DNA of 64,000 nt. Origin: Enterovibrio norvegicus FF-33. Lineage in GTDB: Bacteria > Pseudomonadota > Gammaproteobacteria > Enterobacterales > Vibrionaceae. Under the pieces are notes generated by a model. The model searched no databases and was not told where the DNA came from. It was given only the letters and a program-made list of their open reading frames with translations. Shown here piece by piece: positions 8,269-18,201 of this stretch; positions within the stretch are counted from its first letter, which is position 1; every line of letters starts with the position of its first letter. The translations under genes and the position numbers were made by a program. Location of the stretch: the NCBI RefSeq assembly GCF_000286835.2, contig NZ_AJYD02000038.1, forward strand, positions 609,056-673,055. Direction: 5' to 3'.

Positions 8269-11200
8269 TCACACATTGATATCGCTTTCTTTGGTAAGTA
8301 CCTCTTTAATACCTCCCATCATGGTTTTCACCTCGGCAAGTACCTGCTTTACCTTGCTAATATCTGCTTTACTCGTTCCCATCACGTCAAAGAGCGCACT
8401 CAATGACAAAGCACCGCTTGATGCGGAGGATCCTTTTAAGCCATGGGTAAGCACACCAATCTGATCGATATCATTGTCTGAAATGGCTTGTTCCAATAAA
8501 GCCATGTCAGAGATCAGTGATTCCCAAAAAATGGTCAACACTGCATTCATCATTTTTTTGTCACAGGTGCCGATCATGCTCTCTAAGTGGTCGAAGTCAA
8601 AAAGCTCAGTGTTCAGCGCAATCGATGTACTGGGCAGTTTGGCTGGCAATGTCGATACCGCATTAACCGGCATTTTTATGACATTTCTTGCCAGTGTTGA
8701 TTTCAGTTTGACGAGCTCAACAGGTTTGGAAATATAGTCATCCATTCCCGCTTGAATGCAGTTTTCCGATTCGCCCGCCAATGCATTGGCTGTTATCGCA
8801 ATGATGATGGTTTTATCACGCTGTTGTTCGGCTTCTAATCGACGAATTTCAGTAGTGAGTGCAAAACCATCCATTTCAGGCATGTGGCAATCCGTTAACA
8901 CAACAGGATAGTGACCCGACTTCCATTTCATCAGGGCTTCCACACCGTTTTTTGTCATTTCATAGTGATAGCCAAGATTTGTAAGCTGGCGCTCCAGCAC
9001 CATTCGATTGGTAGGCTGATCCTCAACGCATAGAACAACAATGCTGTCTTTCTCAATACCATCATCATCAACGTCGTCAGCTGTGCTGTTGAATAATGAA
9101 TAATCTACATTTGTGAAATCCGGTTTTTCAAAGCCACAGAGCACAAATAATGCCGTGATCAACTCGCTTGGGTTGAACGGTCGAATGCCCAAATAATAGA
9201 GCTGTGGAGCAACATAACCTGCGAGTTCGGAGACTTCCGTATCTAACACAATGTTTTTTAATTTCTGATCGTTGATATGGAAAGGCTCATTAACCGTGAT
9301 GACAATGGTTCGACAATCATCAATAGAGGTAGGCATTTCACGTGTGATCATCTTAGGCTGACATTGCAAAATAATTTGTTCACAGGTGCGATAAATTTCT
9401 TCGTCTTCTATCATCACAACGAAATGGTAGTCGTGAAAGTCATAATTATTAAGCAAGGTTTCATCTGATGTACTGTGATACAACGGCAGCGTCACCGTAA
9501 AGTCACTGCCTATTTCAGGCTCACTGGTGACGCAAATATTACCTTTCATCAGTTCAACAAAGGATTTTGAAATGCTAAGACCCAGTCCCGTGCCGCCATA
9601 TTTTCGCGTGGTAGAGCTATCGGCTTGTGTGAACGGCATAAATAGCTTATCGACCTGCGCCTCCGTCATCCCTACGCCAGTGTCGGAGATAGAAATACGG
9701 AGAGAGCGGCTGTCTTGAAGATATTCCGTGCTCACAGTAACAAACGCCTTTTTATCGGGTCTGTATGAGAACTTAATAGCATTACCCACTAAGTTGAGTA
9801 ATACCTGTCGAATGCGTACCGAATCCATTTTTATTTGTTTAGGTAACCGAAAATCGTAGTGAATCCTCAGTACCACGTTGCTTTCTTGCGCCGTTACCCA
9901 AAAAACATCAAGTGTTCTTTCGATCAAACCCAGCAGATCCGTATCTCGGTACTCCAACTCCATTTGCCCCGACTCAATTTTCGAGAAGTCGAGAATGTCG
10001 TTGATAATCTCAAGCAATGAAAAAGATGAATCTCGAATTGTGGCCGTCATCCGTTGCTGATCTTTGGTCAGTTCACTCTCTCTGAGCAAATCAATCATGC
10101 CCACAACGCCATTCATCGGCGTGCGGATTTCATGGCTCATGGTAGCAAGAAACCGAGACTTGGCTTCGCTCGCTTTCAATGCTGTTTTTGATTCCTGCTC
10201 CAGCTTTTTCTGCAACGTGCGCTCATCGGTGATATCGAGATTAATGCCAAATAACGTATATTGCTCACTATTGGGATTATGGTAGACATCGCCCGCCGCC
10301 TTTATCCATCTCACCTCTTTCGTAAAACCATGAACAATACGAAACTCGGCATTAAACGCAGTATTCGCATTAAGCGAGCGACGCACTTCATTTTCGGCAT
10401 AGTCAACGTCATCGGGGTGTATCGTTTTGCGCCAGTCTTCATACGTCAAAGCATTCGCTTTGGAAAAACCATAGAGGTTGAACATACCTTCGTCCCATTT
10501 CAATTCACTCGTGTGAATATCCATGGACCAGTTACAAATCCCACCGGCATTTGAGGCCAGTTTCATCCCACGAAGTAATTCGTCTCTGGTTTCTTTCGCA
10601 CTGAGAAGCTCCTTCTCTGCTTCCTTTCGCTCTGAGATGTCTTCAACAACTTCAATGAGGTACTTTGGCCCCCCTTGGTCATCACACACTAAAGAAACCG
10701 ATGTCGTGGACCAAAACTCCTCACCGTCACTTCGAATGTATTGTTTTTCCAAGGTAAACGACTTCGTTTTGTCGGTAATCAACTCATCAATTGACGTTTT
10801 AGTGATTTGTCGACAGTCTGGATGAGTAATCTCATAAAGGCTCTTATTTAGTATTCGCTCTTTGTCATATCCCATGAGCGCGCACATTTTATCATTCACT
10901 TCCAAAAAGCGACCATCCAGTGAGACCCTTGCAATACCAACGGCCGCCTGACTAAAGGCCGCTCTGTATATGATGTCACGCTCGCCTTCAGCATGAATAT
11001 CGACCAATGATGCGACCATTGGCTCCGGTTCATTTAGGCTATACATCTTGGAGACAGGTACATGAGCTTGGTTCTGACCAATCAGATTAACAGCGCCAGT
11101 TGAAGGGTTCATTGGCACAACAATGCGCCGAGAAAGGTAAAATGCGAGCGCCAGACCGAAAGCAACAAACATCAATGCGAAAAGTATGGCGTTGCGAACT

Positions 11201-12177
11201 AAGGTATCAGACGCAGCAAATGCTTCATCTACTCCCACCCGAATATATGCCGACCAAGACAATCCTGGATAATCGTACGCCCCATTGGAATGTGCATAAC
11301 CCGTGACTTGCTGAATGTGTTTCCGAGAGTGCATAGAAATGTTAGCGCCGCTAAACCCAGACACGGCGAGTTTCGCCGCCTCTACGCCACGCTCCATGAG
11401 GTTTAACTGTCCGATCGTGGTGAAATCTCGCTGATAGTTGGCTGCTTTTTGCCCGACAGGATCCATGTCGACAATAACGTAGCCTTGGCGATCTAACAGA
11501 GTCAGCTCTACACCGTTGTAACCTTCAGACGACAACAGTACATAGGTTTCTTCAACGATTCGCTCAATCGCTTCAAAATCAACCACATTGACCCAAAGCC
11601 CCAGAGGGTTACCTGACATATCACGCAACACGGTCGAAAAGATCATGTCGTAGTGATTACTGTCGTTTTCCAGAAGATTTCGCTCTGGTCCAACAACAAA
11701 TGTGCCATTAGGCATCTCTGGATTAAGGGATTCCCCCTGAATTGCGCGTTGAAACCAATCACGTTCTCGCATTGCTGCAGGGGATATAGACAGATCGGCG
11801 AGTGGCTTACCAAACGTATTTTGACTGTTTGCCGCGACAACGTTGCCTTCAAGATCGAAGACAACCATTCGACGATACATGTTGTCATGTCGAACATAAC
11901 CGTTCAGCGTTTTAGCAAGAGCGGCCGTTTCCCCCAAGCCTTTCAAGCGCTGCTCATCAAGACTACCAAGCGAAAGAGGGAAGGTTTTTGTATCGTTATA
12001 ACGCGCAAGAAGCTCCCTATCTATGAGTTTGATCAGCAGCGCCGCTTCGCGCTCAATACTCGTCAATACGGTGGATTGCGCAATGTCTTTTCCTTTCAAA
12101 GACACCGTCGCGACCATAACAACCATGAGCAATGCTAGGAATAAGAAAAAGGCGGAGAGTTTGATCGAAAGCTTCAT
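8269..12177 (-). CDS. hybrid sensor histidine kinase with Cache, PAS, receiver and Hpt domains
   Basis: This is a large inner-membrane phosphorelay kinase of about 1302 residues from the chosen start. The order is: first membrane helix at the N-terminus, periplasmic sensing region of the Cache type to about 330, second helix near 340-360, two PAS domains (about 400-650), HisKA with SHEIRTPMNG (histidine near 682), and HATPase with GGTGLGLSI. Then comes a poorly conserved segment of about 110 residues that may be a decayed receiver, a receiver with TDCHMPEMDG (aspartate near 1096), and a C-terminal Hpt with HGLKGSSASSG. The start was chosen at the methionine of MKLSIKLSAFF, which begins the membrane helix. 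The ligand and the output regulator are unknown; no response regulator is adjacent. Confidence 0.9.
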   Translation of the reverse strand: MKLSIKLSAFFLFLALLMVVMVATVSLKGKDIAQSTVLTSIEREAALLIKLIDRELLARYNDTKTFPLSLGSLDEQRLKGLGETAALAKTLNGYVRHDNMYRRMVVFDLEGNVVAANSQNTFGKPLADLSISPAAMRERDWFQRAIQGESLNPEMPNGTFVVGPERNLLENDSNHYDMIFSTVLRDMSGNPLGLWVNVVDFEAIERIVEETYVLLSSEGYNGVELTLLDRQGYVIVDMDPVGQKAANYQRDFTTIGQLNLMERGVEAAKLAVSGFSGANISMHSRKHIQQVTGYAHSNGAYDYPGLSWSAYIRVGVDEAFAASDTLVRNAILFALMFVAFGLALAFYLSRRIVVPMNPSTGAVNLIGQNQAHVPVSKMYSLNEPEPMVASLVDIHAEGERDIIYRAAFSQAAVGIARVSLDGRFLEVNDKMCALMGYDKERILNKSLYEITHPDCRQITKTSIDELITDKTKSFTLEKQYIRSDGEEFWSTTSVSLVCDDQGGPKYLIEVVEDISERKEAEKELLSAKETRDELLRGMKLASNAGGICNWSMDIHTSELKWDEGMFNLYGFSKANALTYEDWRKTIHPDDVDYAENEVRRSLNANTAFNAEFRIVHGFTKEVRWIKAAGDVYHNPNSEQYTLFGINLDITDERTLQKKLEQESKTALKASEAKSRFLATMSHEIRTPMNGVVGMIDLLRESELTKDQQRMTATIRDSSFSLLEIINDILDFSKIESGQMELEYRDTDLLGLIERTLDVFWVTAQESNVVLRIHYDFRLPKQIKMDSVRIRQVLLNLVGNAIKFSYRPDKKAFVTVSTEYLQDSRSLRISISDTGVGMTEAQVDKLFMPFTQADSSTTRKYGGTGLGLSISKSFVELMKGNICVTSEPEIGSDFTVTLPLYHSTSDETLLNNYDFHDYHFVVMIEDEEIYRTCEQIILQCQPKMITREMPTSIDDCRTIVITVNEPFHINDQKLKNIVLDTEVSELAGYVAPQLYYLGIRPFNPSELITALFVLCGFEKPDFTNVDYSLFNSTADDVDDDGIEKDSIVVLCVEDQPTNRMVLERQLTNLGYHYEMTKNGVEALMKWKSGHYPVVLTDCHMPEMDGFALTTEIRRLEAEQQRDKTIIIAITANALAGESENCIQAGMDDYISKPVELVKLKSTLARNVIKMPVNAVSTLPAKLPSTSIALNTELFDFDHLESMIGTCDKKMMNAVLTIFWESLISDMALLEQAISDNDIDQIGVLTHGLKGSSASSGALSLSALFDVMGTSKADISKVKQVLAEVKTMMGGIKEVLTKESDINV

Positions 12178-12538
12178 TTTACTGACTCTTTTCTTGGGCA
12201 AAATGTCGTACGTCAAATGAACCACTGATAAGCCACATCATCATTCTGCTCAATCAGCGTCACGCAACTTGTCTTGTTAACAACACATATTGAGTAAGAT
12301 TAGTTGCATATCTTATAATTGCGACATAACTGTCGCTGTTTAGTGGTGCTGTCTCGGCGTAAAAGCCGATGTAGCTTCGCTTTCATCTTTAGGAAGAGGC
12401 ACACATCAACAATGCGTGATTGGCTCAAAATCCTGCCCGATGTGGTCAAGCGAATTGGCCTTTATTTACTGATGAATAGATTAAAAAACGGGAAGCTCGC
12501 ATGGTGAGTCTTGTGAAAGAGCCGCGAGAAAGGGGGAT
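12178..12538. other. intergenic region with a possible 31-codon frame
   Basis: It lies between the kinase start and the end of the lipoprotein gene, both on the minus strand. It holds a short hairpin at 12354-12369 and a plus-strand frame at 12412-12507 for a 31-residue amphipathic peptide beginning MRDWLKILPDVVKRIG. The nearest purine-rich stretch is farther upstream than usual, so the peptide is not called as a gene. Confidence 0.3.
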
Positions 12539-13228
12539 TTAAATCGGGAAGAAAGTCATCGATGCAAACCCGTGCACCACCTGATTGATGTGACGGTTGG
12601 TGCTGTCGGCCACCATTTTCGCCATCATGTCTTGGATAACCATCATTTGACCTAACACGCGCTCATAACTGTAATTGGGCACGCCCTCTTCGGTGAGGCC
12701 ATTGCTCCACAGCATGAGATTGCCGTTACTGTCTGTGCGAGTGTTTAGCAACCATGCGACAGTTTCTAGGTTGCGGGCGCTGTTGTAGAGCTTTTGCTGA
12801 TCAATATCGTCCAGCAAATAGAACTCCAGTTGGTTGTTGTAACTGCTGCTGACCATACCCGTGATACCGACCATCAGCGCGAACACACGATCCCCTTCGA
12901 ATTCCTCCGCAAATGCAAGATACAGGGCATCTACCCCGTCGATGTTGCCAAGTTCTGCGTAGCCATTTATTGGGCGTTTAACGGTCATAAAAGAAGCAAG
13001 GCGGGCGTTCACCGTTGCGCCGGGCACTTTGGTGAGCTCTCTTGGGTTACGTTTGTAGAGTTTGATGGTGAGGGTTTGAATTAAATCGCGGATCTCCACA
13101 ATATGAATATCCGTGATCAAATCCATGTCGGATTTAGCAAGATTTTTAAACGCAAAAGGACGACTGCTACTGCTACAGGCACTCAATACGAGAACCAGTA
13201 CCACACACAGCCAATGTCGTCGCATCAT
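12539..13228 (-). CDS. putative lipoprotein, function unknown
   Basis: The product of about 229 residues begins MMRRHWLCVVLVLVLSACSSSS, a lipoprotein signal with lipobox LSAC; cysteine would be lipidated. The start was chosen because GCGGAGTAGGA precedes it and the signal begins there. The mature part has no motif I recognise and no further membrane segments. It is predicted to be membrane-anchored in the periplasm. It is transcribed away from the DUF445 gene with a 170-base divergent promoter region. Confidence 0.7.
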   Translation of the reverse strand: MMRRHWLCVVLVLVLSACSSSSRPFAFKNLAKSDMDLITDIHIVEIRDLIQTLTIKLYKRNPRELTKVPGATVNARLASFMTVKRPINGYAELGNIDGVDALYLAFAEEFEGDRVFALMVGITGMVSSSYNNQLEFYLLDDIDQQKLYNSARNLETVAWLLNTRTDSNGNLMLWSNGLTEEGVPNYSYERVLGQMMVIQDMMAKMVADSTNRHINQVVHGFASMTFFPI

Positions 13229-13395
13229 TCCTACTCCGCGTTTAAGAGAACTCAAAAAGTGTAGGTGGCGCACTATTGATTTGAAAAGCGTGCTACATCC
13301 GGTCTGAGGGGTGAATCTAAAAAAATCGCGATATTGTTACTCACGACACCATCCTTTAGAATTCGCCCAATCAAATTGATTTCGCAAGGCAAACC

Positions 13396-14103
13396 ATGAA
13401 CAAGAGTTTTCTGACTAACATCATCGCTGCGGCCATTTTCGCGGCAGGCTATTTCCTTGACCAACCCATTGCCCTTTATGGCGGTTTATTTGCGTTGTCT
13501 GGCTCACTCACCAATTTGCTGGCTGTGCACATGCTATTTGAGAAAGTGCCAGGTCTTTATGGCTCCGGGGTTATTCAAGCGCGTTTTGAAGCCTTTAAGT
13601 TGGGCATCAAATCTTTGATGATGGATCAGTTCTTTACTAAGGAGAACATTGATCGCTTCCTTAACAAAGAAATGTCAGGCGGCGCCAACCTGAACCTTGA
13701 CCCTGTCATTGAGAAGATTGATTTCAATCCGACGTTTGACGGCTTAGTTGACGTGATCAATAACAGCCAATTCGGTGGCATGTTAATGATGATGGGCGGT
13801 GCAGAAGCGCTGACCCCGTTGCGTGAACCGTTCGTGGCGAAAATGCGTCAGTCCGTGATCGACATTACGCAGCAAGAAAGTTTCCGTGAAGCGCTCAAAG
13901 GCCAGATTGAACAACCAGAGATGTTAGGCGATATCACCGCCAACATTGAAACCGTTATCGAGCAACGTCTTGATGAGCTAACCCCTGATATGGTGAAAGA
14001 CATTGTTCAAACGATGATCCGCGAGCACCTTGGCTGGCTGGTTGTTTGGGGTGGCGTGTTTGGTGGTTTGATTGGTGTCGTCTCTGCACTCGTCACGGCT
14101 TAA
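13396..14103 (+). CDS. DUF445 family membrane protein
   Basis: This 235-residue protein has an N-terminal hydrophobic hairpin, then the DUF445 hallmark segment SGSLTNLLAVHMLFEKVPG followed by YGSGVIQARFEAFK, and a C-terminal membrane helix (about residues 213-234). The middle is charged and probably helical. Members of this family are widespread, shorter here than the roughly 400-residue forms, and have no established function. The gene stands alone and ends at a clear terminator. Confidence 0.8.
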   Translation: MNKSFLTNIIAAAIFAAGYFLDQPIALYGGLFALSGSLTNLLAVHMLFEKVPGLYGSGVIQARFEAFKLGIKSLMMDQFFTKENIDRFLNKEMSGGANLNLDPVIEKIDFNPTFDGLVDVINNSQFGGMLMMMGGAEALTPLREPFVAKMRQSVIDITQQESFREALKGQIEQPEMLGDITANIETVIEQRLDELTPDMVKDIVQTMIREHLGWLVVWGGVFGGLIGVVSALVTA

Positions 14104-14162
14104 CAACTAAGCGAGCGGTGATCCCAGTTCGCTGGCATAAAACGCGGACATATGATGCTTAT

Positions 14163-14188
14163 CGGCACCTTCGGGTGCCGTTTTTGTT
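14163..14188 (+). terminator. terminator after the DUF445 gene
   Basis: CGGCACC and GGTGCCG arms enclose a TTCG tetraloop followed by TTTTTGTTT, 60 bases past the stop. Confidence 0.9.
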
Positions 14189-14351
14189 TCACAAGGTCTC
14201 GCCATGCTTTGGGATGGCTCACAAATCTCTGTTCTAATTACAAAATCACCCTCAAGTTCCCCGCAGTTCGTCCGATTCACTCCTAGAATAAATGCATATT
14301 GCACGTCGCATAACTGACACACTTTAACCGTCTTTCACATGAGGTGAATTT

Positions 14352-14867
14352 ATGGCCAAAACACGGATTTTTACATTAGCTACAGCGCTTGTTTGCGCCA
14401 TGTTTGCGTCTTCTGCTTCTGCATTGATATTGCCACTTTCGGTAGGTGCCGATGCCGGTGTTGCGGATGTTAAATATAAAGGGCGCAGTGCGACAGGCTA
14501 CTTTTGGGCCGTCACGGGTAACCTAAAGCTCACCAGTATGACCAGTATTTACTCAGGCTATGGTGAAACGACGGCTGAAATCCCCGATATTGATGGCGTT
14601 GATCAGGATTTCACGTCTATCTCTGTTCCACTGGCACTGCAGGTTAACCTGCCGATTGTGTTGGGTGATGTCTATGTGCGCGGCGGTGGTAACTATTACG
14701 AAAACACCTATGGCACCGAAGTCGAAGACGGCTATGGTTTGATTGGTGCAATTGGTCTGAGCCTTGCACCCGCGATTGGTCCAGGCATGGCAATTGAATT
14801 GGGTTATCGTGACCGTGGCAATGCGGAAACCAGCAGCATTTCTATTGGCGCTCGCTTAAATTTCTAA
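14352..14867 (+). CDS. small outer-membrane beta-barrel protein (YfaZ-like)
   Basis: The 171-residue product has a Sec signal peptide (cleavage likely after SSASA near residue 24). It is followed by alternating polar/hydrophobic strands with many glycines and tyrosines, and a final ISIGARLNF with the C-terminal phenylalanine used for outer-membrane barrel insertion. It resembles the YfaZ group of uncharacterised outer-membrane proteins. It is a single gene with GAGGTGAA before the start and a strong terminator after. Role unknown; size suggests an eight-stranded barrel. Confidence 0.7.
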   Translation: MAKTRIFTLATALVCAMFASSASALILPLSVGADAGVADVKYKGRSATGYFWAVTGNLKLTSMTSIYSGYGETTAEIPDIDGVDQDFTSISVPLALQVNLPIVLGDVYVRGGGNYYENTYGTEVEDGYGLIGAIGLSLAPAIGPGMAIELGYRDRGNAETSSISIGARLNF

Positions 14868-14910
14868 GCCGATTCAGCCTTTAGACCCAAAGCCAAACAA
14901 AGAAAACCAA

Positions 14911-14938
14911 AACAGCGCCCTATCGGCGCTGTTTTTTA
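14911..14938 (+). terminator. terminator after the outer-membrane protein gene
   Basis: AACAGCGCC and GGCGCTGTT arms with a 5-base loop run into a T-rich tail. Confidence 0.9.
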
Positions 14939-15016
14939 TTGGGTGTTTATATCAAGAGCGAGACCAAGAACTAGAGCGCGTACTTAAACCTTAAGCCATA
15001 GGCTAGAAAGGTTTGG

Positions 15017-16762
15017 CTACAGCGCTTGATGGCTTTCGAGGTAAGCCTCTGCTTGCTCTTTACCCATATATCGTCCCAATGTCTTCGCTTGTACGTTGCG
15101 CAAGTCGACCACAATCAACCCATCTAACGCGTTGTTAAACGCCGGATCGACATTGAAACACACCAACTTCCCGTTCAAACCAAGGTACTGGCGCAGTAAC
15201 ACAGGCACACCCAAACCGCTGCTCATTCTGCTTATTACTCTCGATAACACTTGCATGTCACCCAACGCAGATAGCATTGAGGTGTGCCATGGCACAGGCT
15301 CTGAGGTTTCTAGTGGCGTGGTAGGTTTCACCAACTGTGCCATGTTGTCGTCGTAATGATGAACGCTCAAGCTTTCTGCCAATAGACGTCTTGCTGTCAG
15401 GGGATAATCATTGCTGATGCTCACAGGGCCAAACAGAGTGGTGATATGCGAATGTCGGCTGACATATTCCGCAATGCCTTTCCAAAGTAATAACAATGCC
15501 GACAAGCTACGCTGATATTTTACATCGATCACCGAGCGTCCCATTTCCAGCGATACGTTCATGCTGTCGACAAACCGCTCATCATATTGAAACAGACTGC
15601 GCGAATAGAGCCCTTCAATTCCGTGTGTTTTCACAATGTCCTGGACCTGCCCTAAACGATAAGCACCCACCATTTGTTGTGCTTCTCTGTCCCAAATAAA
15701 CAAGTGCAGATAATAGTTATCGTAGTCATCCAGATCGCACGAAAGCCCTGTCCCTTCGCCCACTGCTCGGAAGTTGATTTCACGCATGCGACCAATTTCT
15801 TTAAGAATGCAGGGGATGTGCTCGCTGGTTGTGCAATACACATCAAACTCGCTCGACGACAGTAACTTGGCATCGTCTGGTAGGGTTTTGATTTCAGCTT
15901 CGATGACATCTGTCCCGACCGAATCAATGATAGGTTCGCCATCACTGCTAGCCAAAGCACTGACGGCTTTTTCTTGATTCAGCAGATAGGTGTTCAAACG
16001 CAAATAATTAACCAGTGCATCATCGTTTTCAAACGCCCGACACTCTTTCCATTTGATCGGTTCACCGATGGTCAGAGGGATAGGTTTTCCACGTTTGTTG
16101 AGCAATTCTCGCCCGAGCAACACAGTGCGAAGTAGTGGGTGAATCGTTCCTGCACGATAAAACTTGCGGCTGTTACGCCCACCGATAAAAATAGGTACGA
16201 CAGAGGCTTTGTGCTTTCTCACAATGGCCGCCACAGAGCGGCTCCATGCTTTGTCATTTAACAAGCCATTTTCGTCGAAGGTCGACACCTCTCCGGCGGG
16301 AAACACCAGTAACAGTCCACCGTCACCAACGTGCTGATGCGCTTCTCGCAGCGCGCGCATATTGGCACGACGAGCACTTTCGCCTTCAAACACATCCACG
16401 CCGATAAAGAGATCGCTCAGCTCAGGAATACGTTTAAGGTAGTAATTGGCGAGCACTTTCACATCAGGCCGCACTTCACGCAGCACTTTGGCAAGGATAA
16501 CCCCTTCCACACCGCCTAACGGATGGTTGGCGACAACGACAGAGCTTCCTGAACGGGGAATATGATCAACTTCTTGTGACACAACTTGATAATCAATGCC
16601 CAACACATCAAGGGTATAAGTCAGAAAATGATCGGTATCTATCCCTTCTGGGCGAAGGCGATAGTATTTGTCTAACGTGCGGAGCCCAGTTAAGGACTCC
16701 ACTGTTTTTTCAACCACGCCAAACGGCGTTTTTCTTGGCAATAGAAAGGGGCTGGTATTCAT
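15017..16762 (-). CDS. olsF: bifunctional acyltransferase, probable ornithine lipid synthase
   Basis: About 581 residues combine two acyltransferase parts. The N-terminal half is PlsC/LPLAT-like with ANHPLGGVEG near residue 70 and FPAGEVSTF near 155. The C-terminal half is of the OlsB/GNAT-like N-acyltransferase type (LSCDLDDYDNYYLHLFIWD, then RSLFQYDERF and GPVSISNDYP). This fusion order is that of OlsF, which makes phosphorus-free ornithine lipids from ornithine and acyl donors at the inner membrane; V. cholerae has one. Start chosen at MNTSPFLLP because GGGAGAGAG precedes it. The PlsC motif has E where many relatives have D. An alternative is a related putative hemolysin-type acyltransferase. 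Confidence 0.7.
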   Translation of the reverse strand: MNTSPFLLPRKTPFGVVEKTVESLTGLRTLDKYYRLRPEGIDTDHFLTYTLDVLGIDYQVVSQEVDHIPRSGSSVVVANHPLGGVEGVILAKVLREVRPDVKVLANYYLKRIPELSDLFIGVDVFEGESARRANMRALREAHQHVGDGGLLLVFPAGEVSTFDENGLLNDKAWSRSVAAIVRKHKASVVPIFIGGRNSRKFYRAGTIHPLLRTVLLGRELLNKRGKPIPLTIGEPIKWKECRAFENDDALVNYLRLNTYLLNQEKAVSALASSDGEPIIDSVGTDVIEAEIKTLPDDAKLLSSSEFDVYCTTSEHIPCILKEIGRMREINFRAVGEGTGLSCDLDDYDNYYLHLFIWDREAQQMVGAYRLGQVQDIVKTHGIEGLYSRSLFQYDERFVDSMNVSLEMGRSVIDVKYQRSLSALLLLWKGIAEYVSRHSHITTLFGPVSISNDYPLTARRLLAESLSVHHYDDNMAQLVKPTTPLETSEPVPWHTSMLSALGDMQVLSRVISRMSSGLGVPVLLRQYLGLNGKLVCFNVDPAFNNALDGLIVVDLRNVQAKTLGRYMGKEQAEAYLESHQAL

Positions 16763-16881
16763 TCTCTCTCCCTGATGAAGCCAAGTACGTGCAACACGGT
16801 AAGTTGCAACTCGTGAATGCAAAATGGCACCATGATGCCGTCTTTAGCCCCTTATCTATAATAAGGCGCCTCTCGTTTTTT

Positions 16882-17310
16882 CTAACGTTTCACCCAGTTC
16901 AAATCGCCCTGAGAAATGAAGCCGGGAACATCTTTTTCCCATTTGCCCTGAATCGATTTGTCGTAGTTCAGGTAAAGCTTTCCATCGACGATTTTCCAGT
17001 AAGCTGGGTCGCCAGGAGCAAGGTCATCTTTTTCTGCAATGGCCCATGCGCAATAGCCGCCATATTGAGGGGCGTACTGTTCGGGATTGGCCAAAAATTT
17101 GTCGAGATTGGCTTGGCTTGAAAACAGCCATTCCGCGCCTTGGTACTCCGTTTTAAAGTCAGACTTCCCTTGCACAGGGCCGCCTTCAAAATAAGAAACC
17201 GTGTCGTATCCACTCACCGCTTTGTTACTGAAAAAACCCGTGTAAACGTCTTCAGCCGCGAACGTAGCCGCGGAAAAGAACAGTGAGATCAATAGTAAAA
17301 TTCGAGACAT
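16882..17310 (-). CDS. periplasmic YHS domain protein
   Basis: From the chosen start MSRILLLISLFF, after GGAGTGATGAA, the product has 142 residues. A signal peptide is cut near TFAAED and the rest is a single YHS-type domain with SGYDTVSYFEGG, WLFSSQANLDKFLANPEQY and YGGYCAWA. YHS domains bind metal in several transport and enzyme contexts; the function of this stand-alone periplasmic form is not established. No operon partner; it lies between the olsF-like gene and an NRDE gene on the same strand. Confidence 0.75.
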   Translation of the reverse strand: MSRILLLISLFFSAATFAAEDVYTGFFSNKAVSGYDTVSYFEGGPVQGKSDFKTEYQGAEWLFSSQANLDKFLANPEQYAPQYGGYCAWAIAEKDDLAPGDPAYWKIVDGKLYLNYDKSIQGKWEKDVPGFISQGDLNWVKR

Positions 17311-17445
17311 TTCATCACTCCATTTTTTAATAATTCGTTGCTGGGAGATATGACCGAGCAGTGCACTTTTCCTTTCACGACTTTTCACTTTTCTGCGAGG
17401 TTTTTAATCACTCGTTTGAATCAATGTTCACGTCTATCTGCGCCT

Positions 17446-18201
17446 TTAACCTTGATCACTCGCCACCAGCTTAAGTGGCTGGTTCTTTCTCACAAGCGCT
17501 GTCGTTACCGCCTCACCGTTTTGGCAGGGAGGGCCATCCACGTAGACCATTTCCACCTGCTCAGGGGTCACCTTAAGGTGGGTAAAACTCACAGTATTCG
17601 CGTCTTCACGGTGCATGCACACCGATTTATAACCTGCCTCTGGTACATGACTGCGGTGAAATTCCCACGCTTTTTCAACGCTGCGCGGCGCCGTTAGAAT
17701 CACAGTATGTGCCTGTCTTCGCGCCTGCATAACTTCAGTAAACGCAACAGAAGACGATATCATGGGCTCAATACTTGGCCTTTGGGTTAGTACGTGGCCG
17801 TCCCATTGAAATGCGATCACATGACCTTGTCGTGACGACAAATCTGGTGCGAAAACCAGCAAGGTAAACGGCGCATACGATCCCAAATGGCGTGTATTTA
17901 ACGTCGCTACCACATCTGACACCATGGCCGATGGTGCGAGCATTTTCACCAATAAGCCTCGGCTTATAAGCGGCAATTCAGGAATGTCACCTTGGTAGTA
18001 ATTCAATAAGCAGAGCGACAAGCCATGCTGATTAGTCGCCATCCATGTGCCGCCACCATCAGGATCGACAGGCATCATAAAAGCCGTATTACGGTGCGCA
18101 AATAATTGAGGTGAGAAGGCGATAGCACGCCCTTTTTGTTCATCGCGATTGAAAAAAACGTCGTAGCCCGACTCATGCAGCAACCAACTTACCGTGCACA
18201 T
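17446..18201 (-). CDS. NRDE / TANGO2 family protein
   Basis: This 251-residue protein starts MCTVSWLL and has the family-defining FFNRDEQ at residues 15-21, then GGGTWMATNQHGLSLCLLNY. The exposed second-residue cysteine and fold place the family near N-terminal nucleophile hydrolases. Relatives are linked to lipid and heme handling, but the biochemical role is unsettled. Its start directly abuts the stop of the DinB-like gene with GGAGG inside the junction, so the two are translated together. Last gene of the run that begins with DedA. Confidence 0.8.
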   Translation of the reverse strand: MCTVSWLLHESGYDVFFNRDEQKGRAIAFSPQLFAHRNTAFMMPVDPDGGGTWMATNQHGLSLCLLNYYQGDIPELPLISRGLLVKMLAPSAMVSDVVATLNTRHLGSYAPFTLLVFAPDLSSRQGHVIAFQWDGHVLTQRPSIEPMISSSVAFTEVMQARRQAHTVILTAPRSVEKAWEFHRSHVPEAGYKSVCMHREDANTVSFTHLKVTPEQVEMVYVDGPPCQNGEAVTTALVRKNQPLKLVASDQG

